A model generated the notes under the pieces. The model made no database searches. It saw nothing but the letters and a program-made list of their open reading frames with translations, and was not told the DNA's origin. This document shows, one piece after another, positions 30,831 to 40,066 of a stretch of DNA of 64,000 nucleotides (position 1 is its first letter; every line of letters starts with the position of its first letter). This DNA is from Neisseria subflava (GTDB lineage: Bacteria; Pseudomonadota; Gammaproteobacteria; Burkholderiales; Neisseriaceae). The DNA lies in assembly GCF_024205705.1 (NCBI RefSeq), contig NZ_CP073115.1, positions 744,001 through 808,000 of the forward strand. Direction: 5' to 3'. The translations under genes were made by a program, and so were the position numbers.

Positions 30831-33623
30831 ATGACCGATTACAGTAAAACCGTAAACCTGCTCGAGAGCCCGTTTCCAATGCGCGGCAATCTTGCCAAGC
30901 GCGAGCCTGCATGGCTGAAAAGTTGGTACGAGCAAAAACGCTACCAAAAACTGCGCGAAATCGCCAAAGGCCGTCCGAAATTCATTCTGCATGACGGCCC
31001 TCCGTATGCCAACGGCGACATCCACATCGGTCATGCCGTCAATAAAATTCTCAAAGACATCATTATCCGCAGCAAAACCCAAGCCGGTTTTGATGCGCCT
31101 TATGTACCGGGTTGGGACTGCCACGGTTTGCCTATCGAAGTGATGGTAGAAAAACTGCATGGTAAAGACATGCCTAAAGCCCGTTTCCGCGAATTGTGCC
31201 GTGAATACGCTGCCGAACAGATTGCCCGTCAGAAAAAAGACTTTATCCGCTTGGGCGTGTTGGGCAACTGGGACAATCCTTACTTGACCATGGATTTCAA
31301 AACCGAAGCCGATACCGTGCGTATGCTCGGCGAAATCTACAAATCGGGCTATCTCTACCGCGGTGCGAAACCGGTTCAGTTCTGCTTGGACTGTGGCTCT
31401 TCGCTGGCGGAAGCAGAAGTGGAATACAAAGACAAAGTATCGCCTGCGATTGATGTTGCCTATCCGTTTAAAGACACTGCCGCGCTTGCCGCCGCATTCG
31501 GTTTGGCAAGTATCGAAGGCAAAGCGTTTGCCGTTATCTGGACAACTACGCCTTGGACTTTGCCTGCGAGCCAAGCTGTTTCAGCTGGTGCAGACGTGGT
31601 GTATCAACTGATTGATACGCCTAAAGGCAAATTGGTATTGGCCAAAGATTTGGCAGAAGACGCGCTCAAACGTTACGGCTTTGCTTCAGACGACCTGAAA
31701 GTATTGGCAGAAACCACAGGCGACAAGCTGGAAAACCTGCATATGAATCATCCGTTCCTCGAACGCGATATTCCCATGCTCAACGGCGACCATGTGACCA
31801 CCGATGCCGGTACGGGTTTGGTACACACCGCCCCTGCGCACGGTTTGGAAGACTACGCCGTCTGCAATAAATACGGTATCGAGCTTTACAACCCTGTCAA
31901 CGCCGAAGGCAAATACATCAGCGAAACGCCGCGCGTTGCTGGTATGCGCGTTTGGGATGCTAATCCCGTCATCCTGCAATGGTTGGAAGAAACCGGCAAC
32001 CTTTTGGCAAGCAGTAAAATCGAACACAGCTACGCACACTGCTGGCGTCACAAAACGCCGTTGATTTACCGTGCGACCGGCCAATGGTTTGTCGGTATGG
32101 ACAAAGCAGGTGCCGATGGTAAAACCCTGCGCGACAAAGCCATCAAAGCCGTTGATGACACCGAATTCTTCCCATCATGGGGTCGTGCGCGTTTAGAAGC
32201 CATGATTGAAGGCCGTCCTGACTGGGTGGTTTCTCGCCAACGCTATTGGGGCACGCCGATGACTTTCTTTGTTCACAAAGAGACTGGTGAATTGCATCCA
32301 AACTCTGCCGAGTTGTTGGAAAAAGTTGCCCAAAAAATCGAAGGAAAAGGTATCGAAGCGTGGTTCTCTCTTGATAAGAGCGAACTCTTGAGCGCGGAAG
32401 ATTGTGAAAATTACGACAAACTTTCCGACACGATGGACGTATGGTTCGACTCCGGCTCGACCCATTATTCCGTCTTGAAACAACGCGAAGAATTGGAATG
32501 GCCGGCTGACTTGTACCTTGAAGGCAGCGACCAACACCGCGGCTGGTTCCAATCGTCTATGTTGACTGGTTGTGCCTCATCCATGGGTCGTGCGCCATAC
32601 AAACAGCTGCTGACCCACGGTTTCGTGGTTGACCAAAACGGCCGCAAAATGTCGAAATCCATCGGCAATGTCGTTGCACCACAAGAAGTTTACAACGAAT
32701 TCGGCGCAGACATCTTGCGTCTGTGGGCGGCATCCACCGATTACAGCGGCGAATTGGCGATTTCCAAAGAAATCCTCAAACGCGTTACCGAAAGCTACCG
32801 CCGTATCCGCAATACTTTGAGCTTCCTGTTTGCCAACCTCAGCGACTTCAATCCTATTGAAGATGCCGTGCAACAGGCAGACATGGTGGAAATTGACCGC
32901 TATGCTTTAGTATTGGCACGTCAGCTGCAAGAGCGTTTGGCAGGAGATTACTATCCGCGTTATGCCTTCCACTTTGCCGTAAAAGACATTGTTTCTTTCT
33001 GCTCGGAAGACTTGGGCGCGTTCTACCTCGACATCCTGAAAGACCGCCTCTACACCACCAAAGCCGACAGCCATGCACGCCGCAGCGCGCAAACTGCCTT
33101 GTATCACATCACACGCAGTTTGGTTCTGCTGATTGCTCCGATTTTGTGCTTTACCGGAGAGGAAGCATGGGACATCATCGGTGGTGGAGAAGAAGACAGC
33201 GTCCTCTTCCACACATGGCATGAATTCCCATCTATCAATGAAAAAGCCGAAGCCGAATTGGTGAAAAAATGGACGGCAATCCGCGAAGCACGCGAAGCGG
33301 TAACTGCTGCCATCGAGCCTTTGCGTACGGATAAAACCGTCGGTTCTTCATTGCAAGCTGAAACCGAAATTACGGCTCCGGAAGAAATTGCCGACTATCT
33401 GAACACTTTGGGCGAAGAATTGCGTTTTGCTTTGCTGGTGTCTAAAGCTGAAGTGAAAGTAGGTAATGAACTTACTGTAACCGCTAAAGCCAGTGATGGT
33501 GAAAAATGCGAACGCTGCTGGCACTATACCCACGATGTGGGCGCAGTTGCAGGCCATGAAACCATCTGTAAACGTTGTGCCGACAACGTTGATGGCAAGG
33601 GCGAAGACAGACATTACGCTTAA
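30831..33623 (+). CDS. ileS: isoleucyl-tRNA synthetase
   Basis: Charges tRNA-Ile. The 930-residue enzyme has HIGH as HIGH at residues 65-68 (ANGDIHIGHAVNK), the editing-domain block TTPWTLPASQAV, KMSKS near residue 606 (GRKMSKSIGN) and a C-terminal zinc-binding domain CERCWHY...CKRCADN. Start at 30831 gives MTDYSKTVNLLESPFPMRGN, the normal N-terminus; upstream in-frame codons run through the DUS hairpin. Type 1 IleRS. Confidence 0.97.
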   Translation: MTDYSKTVNLLESPFPMRGNLAKREPAWLKSWYEQKRYQKLREIAKGRPKFILHDGPPYANGDIHIGHAVNKILKDIIIRSKTQAGFDAPYVPGWDCHGLPIEVMVEKLHGKDMPKARFRELCREYAAEQIARQKKDFIRLGVLGNWDNPYLTMDFKTEADTVRMLGEIYKSGYLYRGAKPVQFCLDCGSSLAEAEVEYKDKVSPAIDVAYPFKDTAALAAAFGLASIEGKAFAVIWTTTPWTLPASQAVSAGADVVYQLIDTPKGKLVLAKDLAEDALKRYGFASDDLKVLAETTGDKLENLHMNHPFLERDIPMLNGDHVTTDAGTGLVHTAPAHGLEDYAVCNKYGIELYNPVNAEGKYISETPRVAGMRVWDANPVILQWLEETGNLLASSKIEHSYAHCWRHKTPLIYRATGQWFVGMDKAGADGKTLRDKAIKAVDDTEFFPSWGRARLEAMIEGRPDWVVSRQRYWGTPMTFFVHKETGELHPNSAELLEKVAQKIEGKGIEAWFSLDKSELLSAEDCENYDKLSDTMDVWFDSGSTHYSVLKQREELEWPADLYLEGSDQHRGWFQSSMLTGCASSMGRAPYKQLLTHGFVVDQNGRKMSKSIGNVVAPQEVYNEFGADILRLWAASTDYSGELAISKEILKRVTESYRRIRNTLSFLFANLSDFNPIEDAVQQADMVEIDRYALVLARQLQERLAGDYYPRYAFHFAVKDIVSFCSEDLGAFYLDILKDRLYTTKADSHARRSAQTALYHITRSLVLLIAPILCFTGEEAWDIIGGGEEDSVLFHTWHEFPSINEKAEAELVKKWTAIREAREAVTAAIEPLRTDKTVGSSLQAETEITAPEEIADYLNTLGEELRFALLVSKAEVKVGNELTVTAKASDGEKCERCWHYTHDVGAVAGHETICKRCADNVDGKGEDRHYA

Positions 33624-33639
33624 TTGTTTGGTCTAAGAT

Positions 33640-33684
33640 AAAGGCCGTCTGAAAACTTTGGTAATAGGTTTTCAGACGGCCTTT
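33640..33684. terminator. paired-DUS terminator
   Basis: AAAGGCCGTCTGAAAAC and GTTTTCAGACGG-type arms lie between the converging ileS and lipoprotein genes, with T-rich ends. Confidence 0.82.
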
Positions 33685-33708
33685 AGCTATTCTATTGCTA
33701 AGTAGAAA

Positions 33709-34101
33709 TTAGCGGGCAGAGCAAGAAGTTTCTACTTTGTTGCCGTATGGGTCAGTGAAGCCGAAGAATGCTTCGCTGCCTTTTTGATGCCATTCAGCGC
33801 CTTTGCCGAACAGGCCTTGGTTGGCAACATAGCGTTCGCCTGAACCTGCAACGGCAGAAGACAGGGTGGCAACTTTGTCGTCAAGGCGTAATTCAACTTG
33901 ATCGGTGCTCAGGTTGCGGATTTGTACAGACAGGCCGTTTTCGCAGCTGAATGATTGAACACGGGCATCATGATCGTGTGCACGGCCGTGGTCATGATTG
34001 TGCTCGTGACGGTGACCATGGTCATGTTGATGGGCTTCGGGTGCGGCACAGGCAGCGAGGCTCATGGCGGCGGCAATTGCGAGCAGGGCTTTTACTTTCA
34101 T
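33709..34101 (-). CDS. histidine-rich lipoprotein with MliC-like domain
   Basis: A 130-residue lipoprotein: lipobox SLAAC (Cys18), then a His/Asp tract at residues 23-43 with 10 histidines, then a small beta domain (about 50-130) with the MliC/adhesin-complex-protein pattern VQSFSCENGLSVQIR, ATLSSAVAGSGERYV and a terminal SCSAR. MliC proteins inhibit C-type lysozyme; the His tract suggests binding of zinc or another metal. Whether it inhibits lysozyme or stores metal is not shown. It lies next to the zinc-free ribosomal genes rpmE2-rpmJ2. GAGTC is a weak ribosome site. Confidence 0.83.
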   Translation of the reverse strand: MKVKALLAIAAAMSLAACAAPEAHQHDHGHRHEHNHDHGRAHDHDARVQSFSCENGLSVQIRNLSTDQVELRLDDKVATLSSAVAGSGERYVANQGLFGKGAEWHQKGSEAFFGFTDPYGNKVETSCSAR

Positions 34102-34270
34102 TTTTGACTCCTATGGTCAGTGTTGAAGGAAGAATGTAGCGGCATGTTATAAATATCTTTATGGCTTCACAATAGGGATAACCATTATTTACTTTTTCTT
34201 CCTGTTTTCGGGAGTATGGCAGGATTTTTTGTAGTTTTGATATGAATGATTAATGCCGTTTGAAAAAAAG

Positions 34271-34303
34271 CCGCACTTGCGCTAGAGGTAAACGAAAGTG
34301 CGG
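34271..34303 (-). terminator. rho-independent terminator of rpmE2-rpmJ2
   Basis: CCGCACTT and AAGTGCGG form the stem; read on the minus strand it is followed by seven T residues (34263-34269). Not DUS-based. Confidence 0.82.
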
Positions 34304-34342
34304 AAAATTCAGAGAGTTACATTGAAATATGGGTTAGGCCGC

Positions 34343-34468
34343 TTAACGCTGGCGTGCTTTAAAGCGGGGGTTGCTCTTGCAAATAACGTACACTTTGCCT
34401 TTTCGGCGGACAATTTGGCAGTCGCGGTGTCGTTTTTTTGCAGTTTTTAGAGATGAGAGAACTTGCAT
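34343..34468 (-). CDS. rpmJ2: 50S ribosomal protein L36, zinc-free paralogue
   Basis: A 41-residue protein, MQVLSSLKTAKKRHRDCQIVRR-type (YkgO class). It has only two Cys (RDCQIV, VICKSN) and lacks the CxxC zinc ribbon of the normal L36, so it works without zinc. Two adjacent ATG codons are available; the second (34468) gives the family N-terminus MQVLSS, with AAAGGAT upstream. Its start overlaps the rpmE2 stop in TGATG, so the two are translated together. Expressed in zinc starvation in bacteria generally. Confidence 0.92.
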   Translation of the reverse strand: MQVLSSLKTAKKRHRDCQIVRRKGKVYVICKSNPRFKARQR

Positions 34469-34743
34469 CATTTATCCTTTCTGAAGGAAGACATCATGGA
34501 TTGGTAACGTTGGTTGAACTTGCTGGCGCGGCCTTCGATATTGACATTGCGTTGTTTGCCTGTGTACACGGGGTGGGACGCGGAAGAAGTATCAAGTGAA
34601 AAGAGGGGATACTCTATGCCGTCTTTCCAAACCATGGTTTTGCCGTGGGTATTGGCGCATGAGCGGATGAGCCATCCTTGGTCTGCGCCGCTGTCGTAAA
34701 ACAGGACGGTACGATAGTTGTCCGGGTGGATATCGGGTTTCAT
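34468..34743 (-). CDS. rpmE2: 50S ribosomal protein L31 type B, zinc-free paralogue
   Basis: A 91-residue L31 of the YkgM type: MKPDIHPDNYRTVLFYDSGADQ-like start and VFYDSG, and no CxxC zinc motif (one Cys, SCANTHG). When zinc is scarce this replaces the zinc-containing L31, releasing zinc. Ribosome site GAGAAAG before the ATG. A perfect Zur box lies 16 bases upstream of the start, so this operon is Zur-repressed, as in meningococcus. It ends overlapping rpmJ2. Confidence 0.95.
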   Translation of the reverse strand: MKPDIHPDNYRTVLFYDSGADQGWLIRSCANTHGKTMVWKDGIEYPLFSLDTSSASHPVYTGKQRNVNIEGRASKFNQRYQSMMSSFRKDK

Positions 34744-34759
34744 TTCTTTCTCCAGTAAA

Positions 34760-34774
34760 TGTTATGGTATAACA
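34760..34774 (-). promoter_or_regulatory. Zur box of rpmE2-rpmJ2
   Basis: TGTTATGGTATAACA matches the meningococcal Zur consensus TGTTATDNHATAACA at every position. It covers the likely transcription start, so bound Zur would block transcription. Confidence 0.88.
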
Positions 34775-34801
34775 TTATACTCCTAGAAAAAGAGCAGGCA
34801 A
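34774..34801 (-). promoter_or_regulatory. promoter of rpmE2-rpmJ2
   Basis: On the minus strand, TTGCCT (34801-34796) and TATAAT (34779-34774) are 16 bases apart; the -10 box abuts the Zur operator. Confidence 0.7.
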
Positions 34802-34856
34802 GTGTTTTTTGGTTTTTCTTTATCACGGGGTTGCAGCATTTTGATAAAATATGCAG

Positions 34857-34892
34857 TTTCAGACGGCCTTTTTTTCATGAGGCCGTCTGAAA
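34857..34892. terminator. outward-facing DUS hairpin
   Basis: TTTCAGACGGCCT and AGGCCGTCTGAAA separated by 10 bases, in the divergent region before trkH; a hairpin in the trkH leader if transcribed. Confidence 0.55.
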
Positions 34893-34917
34893 CATTTTGT
34901 TTTCTGATGATAGGAAT

Positions 34918-36414
34918 ATGATGTATCTGCATAAGGGTTTCAGATTTGGCGGTGCGGTAAGCAAGGTGATGCCGATTGTCCATGTATTGTCCAAGCTGGG
35001 GCTGTTGTTTTCACTGCTGTTGGCAGTGCCGACACTGATGTCGTATTTTTATCACGACAGCGCGTTTATCGTGTTTGCCTATACGGCTTTGACGGTATTG
35101 TTGGTGTCGTGCGTTACTTGGGTGCTGACTTTGCGTTTCAACCGTGAATTGCGGCCGCGTGACGGATTTACCCTGGTATTGATGCTGTGGCTGGCCTTTG
35201 CCGTCGTGGCGGCTATGCCGATTTATTTCTATATGCCGTCCATGAGTTTTACCGATGCATTTTTTGAAGCGATGTCGGGGCTGACGACGACAGGTGCGAC
35301 AGTGATTTCCGGTTTGGATACGTTGGCACCGTCGGTGAATTTTTGGCGGCACATGCTCAACTGGCTCGGCGGTATGGGTATTATCGTGCTGGCTGTGGCG
35401 ATTTTGCCGATGTTGGGCGTGGGGGGGACGCAGCTCTTCAAAGCGGAAATTCCGGGTATGGATAAAGAAAGTAAGATGGCGCCCCGCATTTCGCAAGTGG
35501 CCAAACGGCTGTGGTTTGCCTATGCGCTGACAACTGCTGCGGCTTTTGTATCCTTGCATATTGCCGGTATGGGCTGGTTTGATGCCTTGTGCCATGCGAT
35601 GTCGGCTGTGGCCTTGGGCGGTTTTTCGACACATGATGACAGCGTTGCCTATTTTGATTCCGTAGCAGTCGAATGGACGTTGATGTTTTTTACTGTATGG
35701 GGTGGTATCAATTTTGCCAGCCACTTTACTGCGCTGGGCAACCGCTCTTTGCAGGTGTATTGGAAAGATGAAGAATGCCGCACCATGCTGCTGGTTTTGT
35801 CGGGCAGTATTTTGATTTCGGCATTATATTTATGGCAGCAGGACGTTTATCAAAGCCTTGGCGAAGCTTTGCGCTTTGTCAGCTTCAACTTTGTGTCCAT
35901 CGGATTGGCCAGCGGTTTCTCCAATGCTGACTTTGCCCAATGGCCGCTGATTGTGTCGCTGTGGATGTTTTTCCTGTCGAACGTATTGGCAAGTTCAGGC
36001 TCTATGGGGGGCGGTATTAAAAACGTGCGTGCTTTGGTGTTGTTTAAATTCAGCTTGCGCGAAATGTTGATTTTACTGCACCCGCGTGCGGTTCGTACGG
36101 TAAAGGTCAACAACCGTTCTATTCCGGATCGCATGGCGCTGACCGTTATGTCGTTTATCTTTATTTACTTTATGACGGTTATCGTATTCAGCTTTTTGCT
36201 GATGGCGGCAGGCTTGGACTTTTTATCCGCATTTACGGCAGTCATTGCCTGTATTACCAATGCAGGGCCGGGTTTAGGTGCAGTTGGTCCGTCACATAAT
36301 TATGCCGCGCTGAGCGATGTGCAGAAGTGGCTGTGTACGGCTGTGATGTTGTTGGGACGTTTGGAGATTTTTACCGTTTTAATTTTGTTTACTCCGGCAT
36401 ATTGGAAGAAATAA
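34918..36414 (+). CDS. trkH: Trk potassium uptake protein TrkH
   Basis: A 498-residue inner-membrane potassium translocator. About ten helices and four selectivity-filter loops are seen: AMSGLTTTGATVISG, HAMSAVALGGFSTHDDS, SFNFVSIGLASGFSN and AVIACITNAGPGLG, the usual TrkH pattern. It works with a TrkA-type NAD-binding regulator, not in the window. The start at 34918 has TAGGAAT just upstream; seven earlier in-frame codons lie in the leader. Confidence 0.93.
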   Translation: MMYLHKGFRFGGAVSKVMPIVHVLSKLGLLFSLLLAVPTLMSYFYHDSAFIVFAYTALTVLLVSCVTWVLTLRFNRELRPRDGFTLVLMLWLAFAVVAAMPIYFYMPSMSFTDAFFEAMSGLTTTGATVISGLDTLAPSVNFWRHMLNWLGGMGIIVLAVAILPMLGVGGTQLFKAEIPGMDKESKMAPRISQVAKRLWFAYALTTAAAFVSLHIAGMGWFDALCHAMSAVALGGFSTHDDSVAYFDSVAVEWTLMFFTVWGGINFASHFTALGNRSLQVYWKDEECRTMLLVLSGSILISALYLWQQDVYQSLGEALRFVSFNFVSIGLASGFSNADFAQWPLIVSLWMFFLSNVLASSGSMGGGIKNVRALVLFKFSLREMLILLHPRAVRTVKVNNRSIPDRMALTVMSFIFIYFMTVIVFSFLLMAAGLDFLSAFTAVIACITNAGPGLGAVGPSHNYAALSDVQKWLCTAVMLLGRLEIFTVLILFTPAYWKK

Positions 36415-36420
36415 GTGTAG

Positions 36421-36455
36421 AAAAAGGCCGTCTGAAATTTCAGACGGCCTTTTTA
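36421..36455. terminator. bidirectional paired-DUS terminator
   Basis: AAAAAGGCCGTCTGAAA and TTTCAGACGGCCTTTTT between the convergent trkH and galU genes; a near-perfect stem with T runs both ways. Confidence 0.88.
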
Positions 36456-36467
36456 TAATGGCAGGGC

Positions 36468-37331
36468 TTAAGCGTATTGTTTGATCAATTCTTTGAATTG
36501 TTCGCCAGTTTCAGGGTGTTTCAAACCATAAGCCACGGTTGCTTCAAGGTAACCCAATTTGCTGCCGCAGTCGTAGCGTTTGCCATCAAACGCATGAGCC
36601 AACACAAACTCATGGTCGAGCAGGCGCGCAATACCGTCTGTCAGTTGGATTTCGTTACCGGCGCCGCGGGGCAGGTTGGTCAACAAGTCAAAAATACGCG
36701 GAGTCAGGATGTAGCGACCGACAACAGCAAGATTGGAAGGCGCTTCTTCCGGTTTTGGTTTTTCAACAATATTGACTACACGTTGATAGCTTTTTAGGTT
36801 TTCAACTTCAACGATACCGTAAGAGCCTGTTTGGGAAGGGTCAACGGTTTCAACGCCTAAAACGCTGTTACCGCTTTGATTGTACACATCAACCATCTGT
36901 TTCAATGCACCTTTAGGCGCATCAATCAAATCGTCTGCCAAAATAACGGCAAAAGGTTCATTACCAACGGCAGCCTGCGCGCACAATACGGCATGACCCA
37001 AACCCAATGCTTCAGTTTGACGGATGTACATGCAGGTAATATTGGGAGGCAGGATATCGCGAACGTGCGCCAACAGTTTGTCTTTTTGACGCAATTCCAA
37101 TTCGGTTTCCAACTCGTATGCTTTGTCGAAGTGATCTTCGATGCTGCGTTTGTTACGGCCGGTGATGAACACCATTTCGGTACAGCCGGCTTCAACCGCT
37201 TCTTCAACTGCATATTGAATCAGAGGTTTGTCCACAATAGGCAGCATTTCTTTGGGGCTGGCTTTGGTCGCAGGCAAGAAACGGGTACCCATACCGGCAA
37301 CGGGAAAGACGCATTTTTTAATGGGTTTCAT
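36468..37331 (-). CDS. galU: UTP-glucose-1-phosphate uridylyltransferase
   Basis: Makes UDP-glucose, used for lipooligosaccharide, capsule and other glycans. The 287-residue protein has the nucleotidyltransferase signature PVAGMGTRFLPATKASPKEML, then VFITGRNKRSIEDHFD and the DDLIDAPKGALKQMV metal-binding block. The length is normal. Start at 37331 (MKPIKKCVFPV). It is alone, with its terminator shared with trkH. Confidence 0.94.
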   Translation of the reverse strand: MKPIKKCVFPVAGMGTRFLPATKASPKEMLPIVDKPLIQYAVEEAVEAGCTEMVFITGRNKRSIEDHFDKAYELETELELRQKDKLLAHVRDILPPNITCMYIRQTEALGLGHAVLCAQAAVGNEPFAVILADDLIDAPKGALKQMVDVYNQSGNSVLGVETVDPSQTGSYGIVEVENLKSYQRVVNIVEKPKPEEAPSNLAVVGRYILTPRIFDLLTNLPRGAGNEIQLTDGIARLLDHEFVLAHAFDGKRYDCGSKLGYLEATVAYGLKHPETGEQFKELIKQYA

Positions 37332-37457
37332 ATTATTATCCTATTTTAACTATGGGTTTATACCCAAAAAGTGTAAAGATGTAGTCGCATGTAGCGATGA
37401 TACCACATGATAAGGGAGCAGTTGGCTTGAAAAGGCGGATTGCTTGTAGATACTGTC

Positions 37458-39926
37458 TTATCTCAGCAACGACAGTAATTCTTCTTCGCTCAATACGGCC
37501 ACGCCCAAAGCTTGGGCTTTTTCCAATTTACTGCCTGCGGCTTCTCCAGCGACAACGTAGTCGGTTTTTTTGGATACGCTGCCGGAAACTTTACCGCCTG
37601 CAGCCTCAATCATGGCTTGGGCTTGGTCGCGTTTGAGTGTGGGTAAAGTCCCTGTTAATACAAAGGTTTTACCTGCTATGTCCTCATTAATGCCGTCTGA
37701 AATAGTTTCATCTTGAAGATTAGATAGCATTTGAGCAAAGAAAGTTTTCATATTTTCAAGCAGGGCTGCGTTTTGCGGTTTGCTGCGCCATGTCTGCCAA
37801 TCGGCAGGCAACGCTTTGTCAGTTTGCAAACCTTCTATGCTTTGTCCGGCAAGCTCCCACAAGGCCAGTGCTTTAGTTTCGCTGATTTTAAAATCAGGCA
37901 GGCGGGCAATCCAGCGTTGCGGCTCAGCATGGCGCAACGGCGGGATAGTGACAGCCTGGCTTTGTGGGGCAACACCTACAGTTAGCAGCTCGTCGATCAT
38001 CGCCTGTTGCGCTTCTTGGGCAAAAAAGTGGGCAATGGAGTGGGCAACCACCGTGCCGATATCGGGCAGGCAGGCGAGGATGAGTTCGGGTGCATGGCGG
38101 ACATGTTCGAGCGTACCGAATGCCTGAGCCAACGTTTTGGCGGTGCGTTCGCCGACGTGACGGATGCCGAGGGCAAAAAGGAAACGCGCAAGTTCGGGCG
38201 TTTTGCTGGCTTCTATGCCTGCAAGGATGTTTTCTGCCCATTTGGTCGGCTGTTTTTTATTGTTTTTGGCAAGCAGAGTATTGCCGGTCTCGCCTTCAAA
38301 GTCTCCAATTTCACTGTTTGATGGTTCTTCTTCACTAGCTGACGCTTTATCCGCTGTTTCCTTCATTTTTTGCAGGGTTGGAATATCGAGACGGTAGAGG
38401 TCGGCGAAATGGCGAACCAAATCTTGTGCTACCAGCTGCTCGATTTGTTTTTGTCCAAGTCCGTCAATGTCCATGGCTTTGCGTGAGGCGAAGTGGATTA
38501 AACCTTGCGCGCGTTGTGCTTGGCAAAGCATACCGCCGCTGCATCGGGCAACCGCTTCGCCTTCTTCGCGTTCGATTTCGCTGCGGCAGATAGGGCAATG
38601 GGTGGGCAGGCGGTAAGGTTTGTGAAGCGGTTCGGATCGGGTTTCAGAAGGTGTTTCGGCAAACAAATCGTCTTGCAGGCCGTCTGAAACGGAAATATTG
38701 GTCTCCTGCATTGGGCGGCGTTCAAAAATCACGCGCACCACCTCGGGAATGACGTCTCCGGCGCGGCGCACGACGACGGTATCGCCAACGCGCACGTCTT
38801 TGCGCGATACTTCGTCCTGATTGTGCAGGGTGGCGTTGGTAACGGTAACGCCGCCGACGAATACAGGTTGCAGGCGGGCGACAGGGGTTACTGCACCGGT
38901 GCGCCCGATTTGTACATCAATGGCTTCGACAATGGTCAATGCTTCTTCAGCAGGAAATTTGTGGGCAATGGCCCAGCGCGGCGCACGTGAGATGAACCCC
39001 AGTTTTTCTTGTTGTGCCAGACTGTTGACTTTGACCACCATGCCGTCGATTTCGTAGGGCAGAGTAGGGCGTTTTTGCTGCATTTTCTCGTAAAATGCCA
39101 ATATTTCGTCGATATTTTGGAAACAGCTGAAATTACCATCGGGCAGGCTGAAACCAAGCTCTTTACAGTAGCTCAGCTCTTGCAGGTGTTCTTCCGCGAT
39201 AAAACCGCCTTGTTGTCGGGCAATGGAATAGGGAAAGAAATGCAGTTTGCGCTGTGCTGTAATGCGCGAATCGAGTTGGCGCAAACTACCGGCGGCGGCA
39301 TTGCGTGGATTAGCGAAAGGTTTTTGTCCATTTTCAGCTTGTCGTGCGTTTAAGGCGGCAAAATCGGCTTTGAGCATCAGTACTTCGCCGCGTATTTCGA
39401 TAAGCTCGGGAATATTTTCTCCATGCAGGCGTAGGGGGATGTTGGATACGGTTTTGACGTTTTGGGTAACGTCTTCGCCTGTTGTACCATCGCCACGGGT
39501 TGCCGCTTGAGTCAATACGCCGTCGCGGTACAGCAGGCTGATGGCCAGACCATCAAATTTAGGTTCGATAACGTATTCTGGTTTTTCTCCGTTTAATCCG
39601 CTACGAACGCGCTCATCGAAAGCATACATTTCGGCATGGTCAAAAACGCCATTTTCATCTTGTGGCGAGAAGGCGTTGGTCAGCGACAGCATCGGTACTT
39701 CGTGGCGTACTTCGGCAAAGCCTGCCAAAGGCTCGCCACCGACACGCTGGGTCGGGCTGTCAGGCAGTTTGAACTCGGGATAGTTCCGCTCCAATGCTTC
39801 AAGCTCGCGGAACAATTTGTCGTATTCGGCATCGGGTACGCTGGGCGCGTCTAGGGTGTAATATTCGTAGGCGTAGCGGTTGAGGAGGTCGGTCAGGTAT
39901 TTGATACGTTGTGCGGTCGGATTCAT
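37458..39926 (-). CDS. ligA: NAD-dependent DNA ligase
   Basis: Seals nicks in replication and repair. The 822-residue protein has the NAD-binding Ia domain, the adenylation lysine in EPKFDGLAISL, an OB fold, the Cys4 zinc finger (CPICRSE...CSGGMLC), HhH repeats and a C-terminal BRCT domain (GKTFVLTGTLPTLKRDQAQ). It is longer than the usual 670 because of low-complexity segments around ETNISVSDGLQDD and ASASEEEPSNSEIG. Both flank domain boundaries; the first contains a DUS-encoded SDGLQ. The start is at 39926 (MNPTAQRIKYL). zipA lies upstream on the same strand, as in other beta-proteobacteria. An AT-type DUS lies at 37690. Confidence 0.95.
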   Translation of the reverse strand: MNPTAQRIKYLTDLLNRYAYEYYTLDAPSVPDAEYDKLFRELEALERNYPEFKLPDSPTQRVGGEPLAGFAEVRHEVPMLSLTNAFSPQDENGVFDHAEMYAFDERVRSGLNGEKPEYVIEPKFDGLAISLLYRDGVLTQAATRGDGTTGEDVTQNVKTVSNIPLRLHGENIPELIEIRGEVLMLKADFAALNARQAENGQKPFANPRNAAAGSLRQLDSRITAQRKLHFFPYSIARQQGGFIAEEHLQELSYCKELGFSLPDGNFSCFQNIDEILAFYEKMQQKRPTLPYEIDGMVVKVNSLAQQEKLGFISRAPRWAIAHKFPAEEALTIVEAIDVQIGRTGAVTPVARLQPVFVGGVTVTNATLHNQDEVSRKDVRVGDTVVVRRAGDVIPEVVRVIFERRPMQETNISVSDGLQDDLFAETPSETRSEPLHKPYRLPTHCPICRSEIEREEGEAVARCSGGMLCQAQRAQGLIHFASRKAMDIDGLGQKQIEQLVAQDLVRHFADLYRLDIPTLQKMKETADKASASEEEPSNSEIGDFEGETGNTLLAKNNKKQPTKWAENILAGIEASKTPELARFLFALGIRHVGERTAKTLAQAFGTLEHVRHAPELILACLPDIGTVVAHSIAHFFAQEAQQAMIDELLTVGVAPQSQAVTIPPLRHAEPQRWIARLPDFKISETKALALWELAGQSIEGLQTDKALPADWQTWRSKPQNAALLENMKTFFAQMLSNLQDETISDGINEDIAGKTFVLTGTLPTLKRDQAQAMIEAAGGKVSGSVSKKTDYVVAGEAAGSKLEKAQALGVAVLSEEELLSLLR

Positions 39927-39943
39927 GAGCAATCGAAATAGAG

Positions 39944-39981
39944 TTTTCAGACGGCCTGATGATAGAGAGGCCGTCTGAAAA
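39944..39981. terminator. outward-facing DUS hairpin between zipA and ligA
   Basis: TTTTCAGACGGCCT and AGGCCGTCTGAAAA with a 10-base loop, upstream of the ligA start on the minus strand. Confidence 0.65.
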
Positions 39982-40066
39982 TCGATGAATATTGAAGATG
40001 AAGGGATTTTACCTGAAAAAAAGCGGATATGCCGTCATTGCATATCCGCTTTTTGATTGGGGAATT

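Noticed and set aside
34145..34159. Possible Zur box upstream of the His-rich lipoprotein
   Set aside because: Only the left half TGTTAT matches; the right half is TATCTT instead of ATAACA.
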